Shown piece by piece: positions 26,299 to 37,667 of a stretch of 64,000 nucleotides of DNA. The notes beneath the pieces were generated by a model that made no database searches, was not told where the DNA came from, and worked only from the letters and a program-made list of their open reading frames with translations. Origin of the DNA: Epiperipatus broadwayi (Eukaryota; Onychophora; Udeonychophora; Euonychophora; Peripatidae); the NCBI GenBank assembly GCA_028023455.1, contig JAQFVV010006731.1, positions 320,001-384,000 of the forward strand, in the 5' to 3' direction. The position numbers and the translations under genes are program-made. The stretch's first letter is position 1, and each line of letters opens with the position of its first letter.

Positions 26299-27245
26299 TT
26301 AGGGCTGTGGTAGATTTTCGGGTGTATCTTCATTGTTCTTCTCAAAATTGCTGAAGTCAATGGCTGTGAGCAATTCTGTCACTTTGCCTACATTATAACC
26401 TTGGTTACTTAACATGATGTGTTGCGTGGCTAAGGGTAGGTTATATCTCACATTATGGATGATTTGTCGATCCATCATTGGGAATGCTGTCAACACTTTT
26501 ATCCATGCTACCTGTCTTAGGAAAATTTGAGTCTGGGTCTCTGCTTCTTCCTTGTTAAATTTTTTCTTGTGCATAATCTCATCTTGTCTCTCGTGACTCC
26601 AAAATGTCTTTAATAATGCCTCTTTATTCTGTGGCCATGACTGGGGTGATGATTCATGTTTGTCCACCAATCTCTTGCTGTTTCCTTTATATTATTGATG
26701 ACCACTGCCATTTGTTTGTTACTACTTAGAGTATAACAAGCCATCAAAACTTGGGAGATGTTTCATTAGGGTCTCTCCCGTGTCTCCCTGGAATGCTTTG
26801 ATCTGGATGGCCTTCACTATAGATGAGAGACTGGGTCTTGTACTTATCCATGCATTTATTAGTGTAGGGTTTCTGCTCACTTTTTCCTTCAGTGCATGCA
26901 TCTGTTGTTCTTGGATTGTTTGTGTATCTGGAGCTATGATATAGTGGTTTATTCCATATACACTCTCCTGATTTCTGGCATCTACCTGGTCTTCTTGTCT
27001 TTGGTTAGTGACTTTTGTTTTTCTGCTGTATTGTTCTTGTTCTCTGTTGTCTCTTCCAAATCACTTGTCAGCTTCATCAGTATCTGCATCTTGCTCTCCA
27101 TTTTGCTTTCCAGTTTGTTTAGCCTTTTATTTAGGGCCTCATTGTCCATTTCACCATCTTTGACTTTCTCTGTACCATTGAACTTTATCTCCAGGTCTGA
27201 TCCATCCAGTTTTTCTTCACTGCCATTATTTCCCAATGAAAACAT
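26299..27245 (-). pseudogene. Gag polyprotein relic of the LTR retrotransposon
   Basis: Read leftwards, the frame opens at 27245 with MFSLGNNGSEEK and continues into a Glu/Lys-rich coiled coil (EALNKRLNKLESKMESKMQ) until a stop at 26982. The same protein resumes in pieces. One has VKAIQIKAFQGDTGETL then LPSFDGLL (about 26820-26725). Another frame has ETARDWW (about 26690-26660). The last (26670-26299) has WPQNKEALLKTFW and QTQIFLRQVAW, then LPLATQHIML. The pattern of F-x-G, a helix ending in A-x-x-WW, a W-x-x-x-K-x-x-LL-x-x-F segment and a Q-rich helix is that of Ty3-type gag capsid domains. At least one stop and one frameshift break it. No zinc knuckle or protease follows. It lies about 640 bp downstream of the 5' LTR, as expected. 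Confidence 0.75.
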
Positions 27246-27881
27246 TGTATGTGTAAAGTTTTTTTTTGACTTATAATTTCATTAATGGTCTGCTTTTCTT
27301 GGTCATTTTTATTTGATGCTGAATTCTATCCATCTTTATTTCTTTGTCTGAAAAAAAGAATTGCCCTATATATCCTTATCTAATTATTCCAAAAAAATTC
27401 TGTCCTATCCATCTTTATTTAATCATTCTAAAAACCCTATATATTATTTGATTATTCTACATCTATGGACCCTCCCTCACATATGTGTCCCCTTTTACAT
27501 ATGTGTTGCTTGTCAGATCACTCACTCCATCTGCAAAAAGAAAGAACAAAATTATTTTAGTGCCCCATTTCTCTATCCTTGCTAGTCTCAACCTGACATT
27601 CTCTCAAATAAAAAAAAAATTCATCTTGTCAGTCAAAGTATATCTCTTACATATGCATCCACAGCTTTGTTTTCTACAGTTTTTTCCTTAGGTTTCATAG
27701 ATTATATTTCTATTCTCTCTAAACATTTCAAGATCTAGATTTACAGTATTATATAAGCAATAATTAATTATATGTATATGACCAACCAAATTTTGAAATT
27801 CATAAATTAACTCAAAATGTGCTGCCATAGTTGCCTGGAGATGGGTTTATGGAGCCTCACACCATGTTGTATAAAAAACTC
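27246..27881 (-). other. Untranslated leader of the LTR retrotransposon
   Basis: Sequence between the 5' LTR and the gag start on the minus strand. It includes the candidate primer-binding word TGGTGTGAGGC (27859-27869). The plus-strand frames at 27361-27691 cross it and resemble no protein. Confidence 0.5.
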
Positions 27882-28896
27882 TGTAATGGTCAAGTTTTGT
27901 ATAATCGGTCAATAAGACCAAAAGATAAAGCAGAGACTCTAAACATTGAGTCACCCCATGCCCCCTAGTTTAAACTCCTACTTGGGTTTACTAGCCTCAA
28001 CCACATGATTAACTTACCTTATGTCACCTACCTTCTCTTCTTCATACAGCTCAATGTATCTCAGGGTTTAAGCATGAACTCTCTCTCTCTCTAAGGGTTC
28101 TCCAGTTTTAACATTGTTTTCTCATAGGCACTATTAATTCTTTATTTCATTATGCTATTGTTATTATGTAATTGGATATTTCACAATAATTTCAAGTTTA
28201 GGTTCAATCACTAGGTTACAAAACATGGATGCATTTATTTTCTATTCTACAAATTCTGCTTAAGTAACATCTTATAATAATACTTAAATGATAAATAAAT
28301 AAATGGCTCAAAATCAAAATACAAATATACATGTAATTTAATTAAAATAATATTACTTTATTACAATATTGACCCAATAGAGAAAAATAGCTGACAAATA
28401 TAAGATTAGTATTATCTTTCAGCTTTTACAACATTTCTGGAAGATAGTGGCAACTTACAATATCTGCATCTGCTCAATATGCTTTATAAGACAATATTGT
28501 TCATCATTAATACATTCCAGGTTTGAATTTATGCTTAAAAACTTATTTGATAAGTGAGTCACTTGTATAGAGATTCAAGTTTAAGTTATTTAGGTTTGCT
28601 AATGCTTTTATAGAAAGGCAAAAGGCTAATAATAATTAGAAGTTGCAGTGCTACCTAGAGAGTAGAGTCAATGGTGTACAAAATGAAGATGATTGAGATG
28701 TCAAACTGAAGGTGAGGTTCATTGCAAAAGGGTTGGATGTCCTTGGCACAGAGGTGCATCTGCTTCTAACCAAGGTCACATGCCACAGAGAGCACTATGA
28801 GGTGCATGAATTGAGGATTTGGGGTCACCAAGAGTCTCCAGATCTTGTGGAATCCAGACAAGGGCCAATCTATTGATTAGAAACCCAGAAAAGGCA
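27882..28896 (-). mobile_element. 5' LTR of minus-strand LTR retrotransposon
   Basis: About 1015 bp, a clear diverged copy of 19955-20968. It shares TGTAATGGTCAAGTTTTGTA, GTTTAAACTCCTACTTGGGT, AATAAATAAATGGCTC-type and TCTATTGATTAGAAACCCAG words. The many substitutions between the LTRs mean the insertion is old. Confidence 0.8.
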
Positions 28897-28901
28897 TCTG
28901 G

Positions 28902-29159
28902 TCAGCCCTTATGAGGAAAAAGAAAAGAAAATTTACTATTGCTATTTTCCAAGCTTGGAAAATCTAAATTTCTAATGATCTCCCTAGAGACTTCATTTTG
29001 AACCCTATTAGCTTGAAATTTGGACTGGAGGTTCTCTGTGATAAGCTTTTGAAAAACCATCATCTTCTCTTTGATTGTAGCATCTCTGGGTGGTGTGGTT
29101 GGTTGCAGAGATAAAAATTCTGAGTTATCTTGAATTTCAAAGATGGCTTTTTTCTTCAA
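28902..29159 (-). CDS. Hypothetical 85-residue open frame next to the 5' LTR
   Basis: A charged, non-repetitive frame (MKKKAIFEIQDN start; KEKMMVFQKLITENLQSKFQ in the middle, likely helical) in DNA slightly less AT-rich than its surroundings. It ends 6 bp outside the LTR. I do not recognise the family. It could be the tail of a coding sequence from the retroelement's target locus, part of another retroelement, or chance. The start may not be real. Confidence 0.25.
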   Translation of the reverse strand: MKKKAIFEIQDNSEFLSLQPTTPPRDATIKEKMMVFQKLITENLQSKFQANRVQNEVSREIIRNLDFPSLENSNSKFSFLFPHKG

Positions 29160-30289
29160 CTTGTTTCATTGAAGATTCTTGGAAACAGCTGTAAGCCTCT
29201 TCAGTACTGAGTAATTTATACACCCTTAACTGAGCAGTAGAGTAAGAGAATACATTTTTATAATAAGAGGTTTTCAAGGAAAATTTTTAGAAAATCACAA
29301 AAAATACTAAACTTTTACAGAACTTTCACTTCAGTGAAGTTAACTATGAGCTATAGAGGGTTCTTAATTTTATTTTACTACAAAATTACAACCCTTTTAT
29401 TTCAACATTGTCTGATAGCTTGCTTCATGTTTACTCTCCCAAACTGTTACTTCTCTGCAGTCTTTTTAGATAAAATGTTTTCTTTTATCTACTCCATAGT
29501 TTTCTTTATATTAACATCAACTTATATAAATAAATTACACTAATAAAAATAATTGATTCTGTCTTTTAGATGATAAAGCAGAAATAAATTGATTTGGAAA
29601 AATACTAGCATAAACAGAAAATGTAAGGAGAAGAAAAAAACAAAAATGCTATTCTATCACCAACTACTTTTATCTATCTATCTCAAAAAATACTGTTGTT
29701 GTTTTTTATTGATGTCACATTTTTATGGCAATCCAAAAAATTTCTTTCACTTTTAAATCCAATAGCGTTCTCAATTCAATAATAAAAATAATTTAACTTC
29801 AATATCAAAAAAAATAATACTTATATATTAAATCAACATTAATAATCTTTTATTTACATAAAAACACATACCTCTATTTATATTATATTATGGCATTACC
29901 CTTAAATAAAAATATTTTATCCATAACTCATTCCACAATAACATATGTTGAAAAAACAAAATAGACCCTCACAACCTGAACATATAAATAATAATGATTG
30001 CAATAAATCAAAAGTATCAAGTAATGTACTCAAAATAAAAATAAAAATCAAAAGGATTTGTAACTGTAAATAATAATAATTTCTTGTTGCAAAATAAAAC
30101 TTTCAAAACATTAATACCATAGCAACAATATTTACATATAAAACTGCTTTTCTTTCAAAAATGAAAAAGAAAAAAAATTCACATAAAGTTTAGATTTTAA
30201 ACTTAACTCAGAAGATACACACAAAAAATTAACTCAGATTTCTACCATTGCAATATATATATTGATTCATTTTTATATTCTTGTTTCTC
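29160..30289. other. Gene-free A/T-rich stretch
   Basis: No coding frame, RNA gene or repeat family recognised. The hydrophobic frame at 29334-29543 is low complexity. Confidence 0.5.
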
Positions 30290-30580
30290 ATCAGACATTC
30301 ATTCCTGCTTTGGAAATGAATTTGCCATGTATTGTTTAGATATGGTTGTGCCAAGGTGGACATATCTCATACTTTCATACTCAGAGAATCATTGCTGTTA
30401 TTAGATGTATTATTAAGAATGCAGATGGATTTCTATTTGATAGCAATAATTTTGTTATTGGTTATAGGAGCAAATGTTCATTCCTGCTATATATGACTCC
30501 CTAATTTGATGAATGTTTGAATATAGCTTTGCCAAGGTAGGCATACCACATATTTGTTTCATCATTAGATATATTCTTTT
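30290..30580. repeat. Two-copy direct repeat, ~180-bp period
   Basis: CATTCATTCCTGCT, then a word like TTGTGCCAAGGTGGACATA, then CATTATTAGATGTAT-type words occur at about 30295-30415. They recur diverged at 30475-30580 (TTCATTCCTGCT, TTTGCCAAGGTAGGCATA, ATCATTAGATATATT). Confidence 0.65.
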
Positions 30581-31478
30581 GTTTTTGATAACGTAGCACC
30601 ATGTTCAGTATTTTCTTTTATGTATTTTAAAGCCTGACTTTGCAGCATGCCTCAAACATAATTCTAAGTCTATTGATCATCTATTAATGTTTGTGATTTA
30701 ATAGAAGTAAATAAATACGTCTCTCTTACACCTGCTTAATTATTTATTAATTAAAAAGTTAAATCACCATAGAATGTTCACCCTGGAAGTTAATAAGACA
30801 TATAAAACAATAGTTCTGCCATTATATGTAATTAGTGAAATTAATTGTTTAGTCACTAATTAATTTTGTTTTAGGAACAAACTCAAGATAATCTGTAAAT
30901 CTAGCTATTTAAACTTTAAATATGTTTTGTTTCAATTTGTATTTATTTTTACTAATAAATTTATTTATGTACACATTACCTCTCACATTTGTGGCTTATT
31001 TACCACAATTACTTTTTGTATTGTTTTAAGCATCTCTTGTCTCAGCAAGATATAAGAAAAAGGGCATATACATTAATATCAGATCGTTGGTCATGAGAAT
31101 ATTGTCCTGGGAGCATAGGTAATGAGGTTTGACTTTGTATAGTTTGTGGTAATGTTTATATTGATGTTACACACATGCATGTGAGTTAGTAATTATTGCT
31201 TGATTCCTAAGATTAATTTTTACTTACAATACATACCTGACTATTACACTATACATATAATACATATTGTCCATGCTTTACAATTTTCAAAAGATTAGTT
31301 AAAAAAATGAAAGAAGATAACATCCTTCCATTTACCTAAGTTTAAAAATTAAATAAATTATAAATCTCTTACAATGTAATATTATTAGGCAGATATAATT
31401 TTAAAATGTCATTGTTATATGTATGCTTAAAATCTTATTATTGTGTTTTTTTGAAGGTTTGTGATAATGGTGTTCTAG
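30581..31478. other. Gene-free AT-rich stretch
   Basis: Nothing recognisable beyond short A/T runs. Confidence 0.5.
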
Positions 31479-31667
31479 TTGTATTTTTATATTGGACTAT
31501 TTTCATCATCTAATATGCATACTTTATTTAAATATTCCAAATACATTCAACTGTTAGTAATAGCACATCAGTTGAATGCATTTGGAATATTTAAATAAAG
31601 TTAAATTTTTCTAAAGCCATTCAATATGCATATTAGATAATGGAAATAGTCCAATATAAAAATACAA
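31479..31667. mobile_element. Fold-back element
   Basis: The outer arms start TTGTATTTTTATATTGGACT and are mirrored at 31626-31667. The inner arms (about 31521-31553 and 31569-31600) read TTTATTTAAATATTCCAAAT and its complement. The right half carries about 20 extra bases between the inner and outer arms. No coding capacity. Confidence 0.75.
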
Positions 31668-31683
31668 TTATTATTGAGCTATT

Positions 31684-31757
31684 TATTATAATAAATTTAC
31701 CTATTCACCAATATGCAAACAATTTAAAAAGTGAATAGGTATTTTGTAATAAATGCA
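31684..31757. repeat. Small inverted repeat
   Basis: Arms TTACCTATTCAC and GTGAATAGGTA, extended by flanking TTATAATAAA/TAATAAAT words, around a ~25-base spacer. It immediately follows the 31479-31667 fold-back. Confidence 0.6.
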
Positions 31758-32680
31758 TATATATTAAAAGCATAAATGAATAGGACTCATGAATTAAAAA
31801 AAAAGTACCTACAACTATATGGAGATTGGTTATATATCAATCACATTGGGAAGATTAGTTTTTCAAATTAATGGTAAATATCAATGCAGATAATTGAAAT
31901 TTATAATCCAACAATTTTTCATTATGATGAAAGAATACATAAATTTTATATGGATGCTAAATGTTTCTTATCAGACCAAATAATATTTTAAATTTATTAT
32001 TAAAATTTTTAATTTCATAATAGTTAGTGATCGAAAGATGTAAGGACTATGCATAAATTTAGTTATGGTGATAGAAGTAAAAGAGGATAGCATCTTGTAG
32101 AGTTTATAAGAAAAGATAAACTTTATATTTAATGTTTTTCATTGAATTTTTTTTTAAATGGAACTAAACATGAAGGCATCAAAATAGAGTTGTAGCAGAA
32201 TTTGACTATACTTTAACCAACAGATTGTAAAGTATTTTAAAACTACAAATTTTAACAAAAGAAGCAATCATCAATTAATAAATGTATGATGTATATTAAT
32301 GGAAAACTAAAGACATGAAAATTATTAAGGAAATCTATATCAATAGTTAATTTTCGTAATTTCCAACAAATTAAAATTAAAATTAGGAAATGATTTTAAG
32401 ATATTACGAAATTTGAAAAAAAATAAGGCTTGACTAAAATCAATGAAAAGTTAATTGAGACTCCATTAAAATTTACAAGAAAAATAGTACAAAAAAGCAG
32501 CAATCTACCTGTAACTTTTCTAATGAAACACAACTATGTAGGAGGATGAAATCTGAATGTTTTCAAAAAAAAAAGATCCATTAAAAAGAATAAAATACCA
32601 GTATAATAATGGATTAGCAATAAACATTATAGAAGAGAAAAAAAAAAGTATCAAAATTGGAAACAATATTCATGATATTC

Positions 32681-33822
32681 TTCCTTTTCTTTATTTCCTT
32701 ATGTATTGATTTGTACTTTTACATATCATACCATTTACAACATTCTTAAACACTTTAACAATACCATTTTTACATCAAAACTCTATTCTAACAGTTTTGA
32801 CTGTCCTGCAGTCATCAGCAGGGCTACAATATCCAAATATATAATTATACATTTAATACATTTTATAATATATTCATGTACATAATTAAATACACAAATA
32901 AAACATATATTTTAATCTGATCATTATAAATAATCATTTTTCATTTTATTACTTTATTCTCAATTAATTTTATCCACATTTATTTTATATTACTTTTTTT
33001 ATAATTTTAATTCTAAAAACTTAAACTTTTTATTCTACTTTATTATTGTCTTTTAATTTATATTTTTAAATCAACTTCTAACCTTTCCTTATTTTCATTA
33101 AATATTTTATAATTAATTATTAACTTTTTCCACTTACAAATTAACTTTTTACATTATAAAATTACTCATCTCTTTATAAACCTATTTCTAAAAACCCAAC
33201 TGAAAAAATTTTCAATTTTTTTACTTGCTTAACACCTCCCTCTGTCATCATTTTCTTCAACTTTATTCTTTGAACCTTTTTTATATTTAAACTATTTATT
33301 TGAAAATGTTAAATGAATAAAGTTGAACAAAATGACGATAGAGGAAAGTGTTAAGCAAATAAAAAATTTTAAAAAAAGTTTGTCAGTTGGGTTTTTAGAA
33401 ATAGGTTTGTAAAGAGATGAGTAATTTTGTAATGTAAAAAGGTAATGTATAATGTGGAAAAAGTTAGTAGTTAACTATAAAATATTTAATAAAAATAAGG
33501 AAAGGTTAGAAATTGATTAAAAAATATAAATTAAAAGACAGTAATAAAGTAGAATAAAAAGATAAAGATTTTAGAATTAAAATTATAATAAATAATTTTT
33601 TAAAAATAAAATAAAGTAATATAAAATAAATGTGGATAGAATTAATTAAGAGTGAATTAGATTATTTATAATGGTCAGATTAAAATGTATATTTTATTTG
33701 TGTATTTAATTATGAATATGTGTATAAAATGTTTTGATGATGACCGCAGGACAGTTAAAAGAGTTAGAATAAAATTTTGATATAAAAATAGTATTGTTTA
33801 AGAAAGTTGTAAATGGTATATT
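32681..33822. mobile_element. Large fold-back element with hammerhead-like motifs
   Basis: Arms of about 500 bp (roughly 32719-33265 and 33305-33822) pair imperfectly around a centre near 33272. On the left only, about 38 bases (32681-32718) extend beyond the palindrome. Near the outer end of each arm is a CTGATGAC...GCAGGACAG...AAAAC motif (minus strand about 32795-32818; plus strand about 33735-33760). It resembles a hammerhead core (CUGAUGA, stem II, GAAA) with a C-to-T change at the CpG of TCGAAAC. It interrupts the RTE copy: sequence left of 32681 and right of 33822 rejoins against the 56.6-kb RTE region, with an ATGATATTC/GTGATTTTG pair as a diverged target duplication. There is no coding frame. 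It is probably derived from PLE terminal repeats. Confidence 0.75.
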
Positions 33823-34542
33823 TGTGATTTTGAAAGGAAATTTGTTTCAGCAATAATAAGAAGAAAAAAACTATTGTTAAAAACTGAGATGATATTATGA
33901 AATATTTGAAAAATAGTTCTGTAAATTTGTAAATATATATAAAGAAGAAGAAAAAAACTAAACTGCAAAATATTTTAACTGAAGAGATGATTCATGCAAT
34001 TAAATTGATTAAAAAAAAGCTACAGGAAATGATAGAAGTATTACTGATATTTTTACAAATAAAAGCATTTGAAAAAAAAAAAAACAGAAAACTTAATGAC
34101 AAAGCTATATATCAAATGTATAAATAATAAAGATGTACAAGATTATTAGAAGAATTCAGTAGTAATATAGATACTTAATAAAAATAATTAAGATTATTAT
34201 CAGTTTTTTTTATCACTTGTACATAAAATCTTTACCAGGATAATTATAATTAATCTAACTTAGGGTTTTATCCAATCAAAAAAAAAAAACAAGCTAGATT
34301 TAAAAATAGTTTTAGCACAGTAAATTACATCCATGTATTGAAAGAAGTTATAATGACTGTTGTTATGCTTAGGATAAATTTATAAAACACAAAAAGCATT
34401 TGGTTCTATATGTATATATATACATTGATTAAATCTTTGGATAATCAATATATAGTATCAGAGAAAATTAATACTAAAATTGGTAAATGACAGAATGATA
34501 TCATAGATTAAAAACTTTTTACAGCAGATTTACAAAAAGTAT

Positions 34543-34980
34543 CTTAGGACAGGCTTTAATCTGTATCAAACGTGCCTTGAAATTTATAATAGTGAAGCAA
34601 TATCTTTATTTTGCTGAAAGAGGGACCTCTCAAACCATGACACAAGATAATAACTTTTATAAAGATAAGCACAGCATCTTATCTTTAATATAACTTTCCA
34701 CTTATATAGGCCAATCTGAAGCATCTTGATTGGGTGCACTCCCAAATCTAGATGATTCAGATTGGCCTATATAAGTGAAAAGGTAGGTTAAAGATAAGAT
34801 GCTGCTTATATCTTTATAAAAGTCACTATTTTGTATAGTGATTTGAGAGGTCCCTCTATCCGCAAAATAAATTTATTGCTTGACTATTATAAATTTCAAG
34901 GTGCATTTGATACAGGTTAAAGCCTGTCTTAAAAGTATTTACATATACTTCCTGTGAACTTAATAAATAATTATAACTTT
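34543..34980. mobile_element. Fold-back element family A, copy 2
   Basis: The palindrome runs from CTTAGGACAGGCTTTAA to the mirrored TTAAAGCCTGTCTTAAAAG (ending about 34938), with centre near 34740. A ~42-base one-sided tail (34939-34980) follows. The direct repeat AAAAAGTAT flanks it (34534-34542 and 34981-34989). The RTE reading resumes exactly at the second repeat, so both ends and the 9-bp duplication are well supported. It shares terminal, internal and tail words with copy 1 at 3.8-4.6 kb, but the tail is at the opposite end. Confidence 0.85.
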
Positions 34981-36104
34981 AAAAAGTATTTTATGAATTA
35001 AAATTTTAGGAAAGCTTCAAAAATAAAAATAAATGGAAATTATTTAAATCGTCTAGATTTTGCAGATAGCATGGTTATTTTTTAAAAATAATGCTTCATA
35101 ACTTAGGAAATATTGAGAGTTCTCAGACAGATATAAGCAATTGCAAACTAAAGTTCAATACTAAAAGAGACAAAAATAATGTTCAATGATTTCTCTAATA
35201 AGAACAAAGTAACGATTGATAGTTATGTATTAGAAAAACTTAACAACTACAGGTATCTTAGGCAGATTATTAAGGCAAATGGAAACATAATGGACACAAT
35301 TAATTATAGAATTAAAGTTGGATAGAATACTTTTGGTCAAAATAACTTGATATTAAAAAAAAAAAAATGTTTAAATGTTTATAAAGAAACTGTCCTATCA
35401 ACTCTTTTTCAGGGATCTGAGATTTGAACACTTAACAGAAACGCAACTAAACCACTCAAGGAATTATTGAAAAATGTACAGTGCATCTAATAATAAAAAA
35501 TAATAAAAAAAGAAATATATATATACATTTATCACTGATATTATTAAAATAATTAGGAAATTGGAGTGTATGGGAGTTGAACATTTGTGTGTTACTACTA
35601 ACAAGTGTTTGTATTTGAAAAGTTTAAATAAACTTTAAAATTTTCTATATATTCAACATTTACTGGCAGCTGATGGAAATAGTTCAAAATATCACTTGTA
35701 TAGTGGACGTTTTAAATTGGGCCACAAGAAAATGGATGAATGCAATAAAGAAGTTTACTAATGTGATGAGGAGAACAGCGTCTATAGATCAAAGAAACTG
35801 AATTAAACAATTTTACATTTTATCCTACAATTGGTGGTTGAAAATGATGATGAAGATTTAAATGCCCATATGTATTGTGATGAGTCTAATCTACATTAGA
35901 AATGCGTCATTAACATTTATAATATACCAAATAAAACCTCAAGTTTGAACACTAGAAAATGGATATGTTAAAATTATCATCATAATATTAAATCGTAAAA
36001 GGTTTGTTAAATAAAGTTTAATTGTTAAAATGGAAACACACACACATATTGTGCCAGTCAAAACATGCTTATCCATCTAACATGAGCTGGAACTCACAAA
36101 ATGT

Positions 36105-36220
36105 ACTTCAAACCCAGTCAAGCCCGAGATTTAGGTCAGGGACCAGCCTGGATTCGAACCCACTCTCCAAGCACCAGATCTAACACCCAATGGATAACAT
36201 AACAATGGTAGCACATGAGA
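36105..36220 (-). other. tRNA-derived SINE-like sequence
   Basis: On the minus strand, a TATCCATTGGGTGTTAGA word (D-arm/A-box-like) is followed by GGTGCTTGGAGAGTGGG and then GGGTTCGAATCC, an excellent B-box with T-stem (36150-36161). The spacing suits a tRNA-like fold, but the acceptor stem does not close. It is a tRNA-derived SINE head or tRNA pseudogene rather than a functional tRNA. Confidence 0.5.
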
Positions 36221-37473
36221 TTTAATTCTTCATCCGGCCCACTAGCAAATCGGAGAAAACAATAAGACTCATGGACTTAAACATATATATAAACAACGTA
36301 AATACTAGACATTCCACAGATAAAAATCTAACATATTTAAATAATAGGGGCTTTACTAATGAATACTTATGGGCAATTAGTGAATTGGATTGATTTAATA
36401 ATGAGACAGAAACTGATATATGATGAATTAAAATATATTTATTGACAATTGTTGTTGGCAAATGCACACAGGCATTTCATTTATAAAGTAACATTCTCTA
36501 GACTATTTGAACAATAATTGATGTTGGCAAATAGGTTTGTGGCTATGATTCAATGGAGCCAAATATCCTGCTATACAACTAATCACTACATTAACTTATT
36601 TGTTATGTCCTTTTATAATCAGTTCGAGTGGCTCTTTTACGTAAAATCAAACCAAGTCTGGAGTGAAACTTCATACATCTTAATTATAATAAATTTATTT
36701 TAACTATGGGCTTTTAAGGCGTTCCAGATAGCTTTAGATCGAACGGGTTTTCAAGAATGCTTCGGATCAATGCCGAAGACTGCATATTAGGGAGGGAAGA
36801 GTTGGCTATAACGATTTTACTAATACGCTAGGCACAAGTAAAGTATAATAATAAAGTGGCTCTGCGGATGGAAGAATAGTTTTAAGGTTTTTGTGACAAA
36901 CAACGGTTTACCCAAGAACCGGTCGTCATGCTGCTAATGGGGAACCTTCATTTGGTTCAGAGGCGGGGGACTTACATGCTAATCTGGCCCGTAGCTCAGA
37001 CTTCGCTACTGCACTACCCTTAAGAGAAGATGGGCTGGACTTACCGTGGCTCCATCTTATATATATATCAAAAAGAACAGCACAACGAGAAAATATTAAT
37101 AAATCCCACATCCGCCAAGCCGAAGGATATTATAAATGAAATATCACATATTAAATGAACACAAGTTTATCAGCTTGATCAAAAGAGCCAACTCTTCTGT
37201 AGCATGAGAAATATGTATATGCTACTGACAGGAAGATATACAAACTTTACTTTATCCCGTTCAATCTCTTTAGTTATCTATAACTACTAAACTTTTAAAA
37301 AGGAGGAAAAGTATATTTAATAAGGGACTTACGAATACTTTACTAAAAAAATATACTTATGCTTGCACTCCAGGTTAGTTTAATCTTTAGTAACATAATA
37401 AATAAAGGTTGAAAAGCCACATTTTATATTTATATTAATTAATTTACTAAATGACAAAAATATGGATTTGGGT
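36221..37473. other. Unassigned, partly GC-richer stretch
   Basis: The block 36715-37045 is clearly less AT-rich than its surroundings (words such as GAGGCGGGGGACTT and CCCGTAGCTCAGAC) but shows no protein family, LTR end or RNA gene I can name. The minus-strand frame at 36926-37111 has no recognisable domain. An old mobile-element fragment or a regulatory region would both fit. Confidence 0.35.
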
Positions 37474-37580
37474 TTCGAAACAGCGCACGAAATGACGCTA
37501 TATAAATAATAATACGGAGATTTTAAATTCATATCTTTAAAAACATTTTAATAATTAAATGCACGCCGTTTCGAAACATA
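37474..37580. mobile_element. Candidate small TIR element
   Basis: The left end GGTTTCGAAACAGCGCAC and the complement of the right end GTTTCGAAACGGCGTGC form ~18-bp terminal inverted repeats around about 70 bp of AT-rich DNA. No target duplication is evident. Confidence 0.45.
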
Positions 37581-37667
37581 GGCATAACTAATAATAAATA
37601 AAATAAGCAAAAGAAAAGCAAAATATAATTGCAGTGATTAAATTATATAGCAAAACATTAATTAATA

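Larger units (their letters stand above)
19955..28896 (-). mobile_element. LTR retrotransposon relic (Ty3-like gag), with nested insertions
   Basis: Two ~1.0-kb direct LTR copies lie about 7 kb apart, with a broken gag next to the right (5') LTR on the minus strand. After the 5' LTR a TGGTGTGAGGC word (about 27859-27869, minus strand), some 13 bases from the LTR end, is a possible tRNA primer-binding site. No protease, reverse transcriptase or integrase frame survives between the gag and the 3' LTR. That interval holds a TIR element (21.1-22.1 kb), a hairpin element (22.14-22.41 kb) and an LTR-like element (22.4-24.1 kb). The element may have been gag-only and non-autonomous, or may have lost pol by decay. 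No matching target duplication was found at the outer LTR ends. Confidence 0.75.
31850..35860 (+). pseudogene. Decayed RTE-type LINE, split by two fold-back insertions
   Basis: Homology to the RTE at 54.9-57.8 kb can be followed in order through many stops and frameshifts. Endonuclease part: QIIEIYNP with FYMDA (about 31885-31960), SYGDRSKRG then HLVEF (about 32064-32110). N-terminal reverse-transcriptase region: EEMIHAIKLIKKKATGND (about 33980-34035). Palm: LNRLDFADSMVIF (about 35045-35080), keeping FAD but with Ser at the second Asp. C-terminal part: YRYLRQIIKANGNIMD (about 35248-35300), then TDIIKIIRKLECMG (about 35530-35580). It ends at a short GATGATGA near 35845. Fold-backs interrupt it at 32681-33822 and 34543-34980, and the LINE resumes exactly beyond each. 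It is non-functional and older than both insertions. Confidence 0.8.

Noticed and set aside
26896-27276. 126-residue Ser/Leu-rich plus-strand frame
   Set aside because: It is the antisense shadow of the gag coiled-coil segment on the minus strand.
34543-34980. hAT-type MITE, based on an apparent 8-bp AAAAGTAT duplication
   Set aside because: Comparison with the intact RTE moves the right end to 34980, giving a 9-bp duplication and a one-sided tail. The sister copy has a 14-bp duplication.
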